Shown here: piece by piece, positions 40,761 through 40,783 of the stretch | How the letters are laid out: each line of letters begins with the position of its first letter | Position numbering within the stretch: the stretch's first letter is position 1 | Assembly (NCBI GenBank): GCA_902488525.1 | Contig: CABTWP010000013.1 | Location: 1 to 40,783 of the forward strand | Origin: an uncultured Collinsella sp. | GTDB taxonomy: Bacteria > Actinomycetota > Coriobacteriia > Coriobacteriales > Coriobacteriaceae | DNA length: 40,783 nt | Direction: 5' to 3' | The notes under the pieces: generated by a model | What the model saw: the letters and a program-made list of their open reading frames with translations, nothing else | What the model was told of the DNA's origin: nothing | Databases searched by the model: none | Made by a program: the position numbers and the translations under genes

Positions 40761-40783
40761 AGATCGGAAGAGCACACGTCTGA
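40761..40783 (+). other. Illumina TruSeq adapter remnant at the sequence end
   Basis: The final 23 bases start with AGATCGGAAGAGC and continue as the TruSeq read-1 adapter. This is an assembly artefact, not genome sequence; the true contig ends at or before 40760. Confidence 0.97.

Noticed and set aside
1..40783. tRNA, rRNA or riboswitch genes
   Set aside because: No cloverleaf, rRNA segment or riboswitch core was recognised when reading the intergenic regions; a covariance-model search would be needed to exclude small ones.

Overview
The window (40.8 kb, ends are contig-like) looks like a chromosomal carbohydrate-utilisation region of a gut actinobacterium of class Coriobacteriia, most likely Collinsella or a close relative. 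This rests on GC-rich coding sequence, Lactococcus-type lactose PTS and tagatose-6-phosphate genes carried beside class II GalT, and dispersed palindromic repeats. The genus is inferred from memory of such genomes, not from a search.

Layout. 1-6.1 kb: the 3' end of a DeoR-type regulator, a divergent module (GntR regulator plus an uncharacterised barrel-like protein on one side, a lactose-family EIICB on the other), a 5'-truncated second copy of the DeoR gene, and a Fic-domain protein. 6.2-21.2 kb: three consecutive cassettes, each made of a 6-phospho-beta-glycosidase (GH1), a lactose-family EIICB and a divergent LacI-type regulator. The third resembles lacG-lacE closely. 21.4-26.4 kb: the shared enzyme IIA (lacF), a membrane-protein gene broken by an in-frame TAG, then lacA, lacB, an aldose-1-epimerase-like gene (lacX) and lacC. 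26.7-28.0 kb: a DUF4143-type ATPase bracketed by direct repeats. 28.3-32.5 kb: galK-galT, divergent from a fourth LacI regulator. 32.7-35.9 kb: an A-type flavoprotein (FprA), a DeoR regulator, and a class II tagatose-bisphosphate aldolase. 36.1-40.7 kb: a gene-poor stretch, a NUDIX-Vsr fusion, and a Bce-type ABC transporter. The last 23 bases are an Illumina adapter.

How the genes work together. Sugars such as lactose and other beta-galactosides/glucosides enter through EIICB proteins, which probably share the single EIIA. GH1 enzymes split the phosphorylated disaccharides. Galactose-6-phosphate is processed by LacAB, LacC and the class II aldolase, and free galactose by GalK and GalT. Each LacI paralogue has its own palindromic operators in the adjacent divergent promoter region.

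Most unusual signals. (i) Twelve exactly 57-nt palindromic units in four arrays (spacers 22-24 nt, period about 80 nt), placed at module borders, with a conserved order of unit subtypes and stem differences that are mostly G-U pairs on one strand. (ii) A 25-bp bipartite element, CGGTY-N9-CSGTRARCGGY, upstream of five sugar genes or regulators. (iii) A NUDIX-Vsr fusion. (iv) A 28-bp class inverted repeat over the fic promoter.
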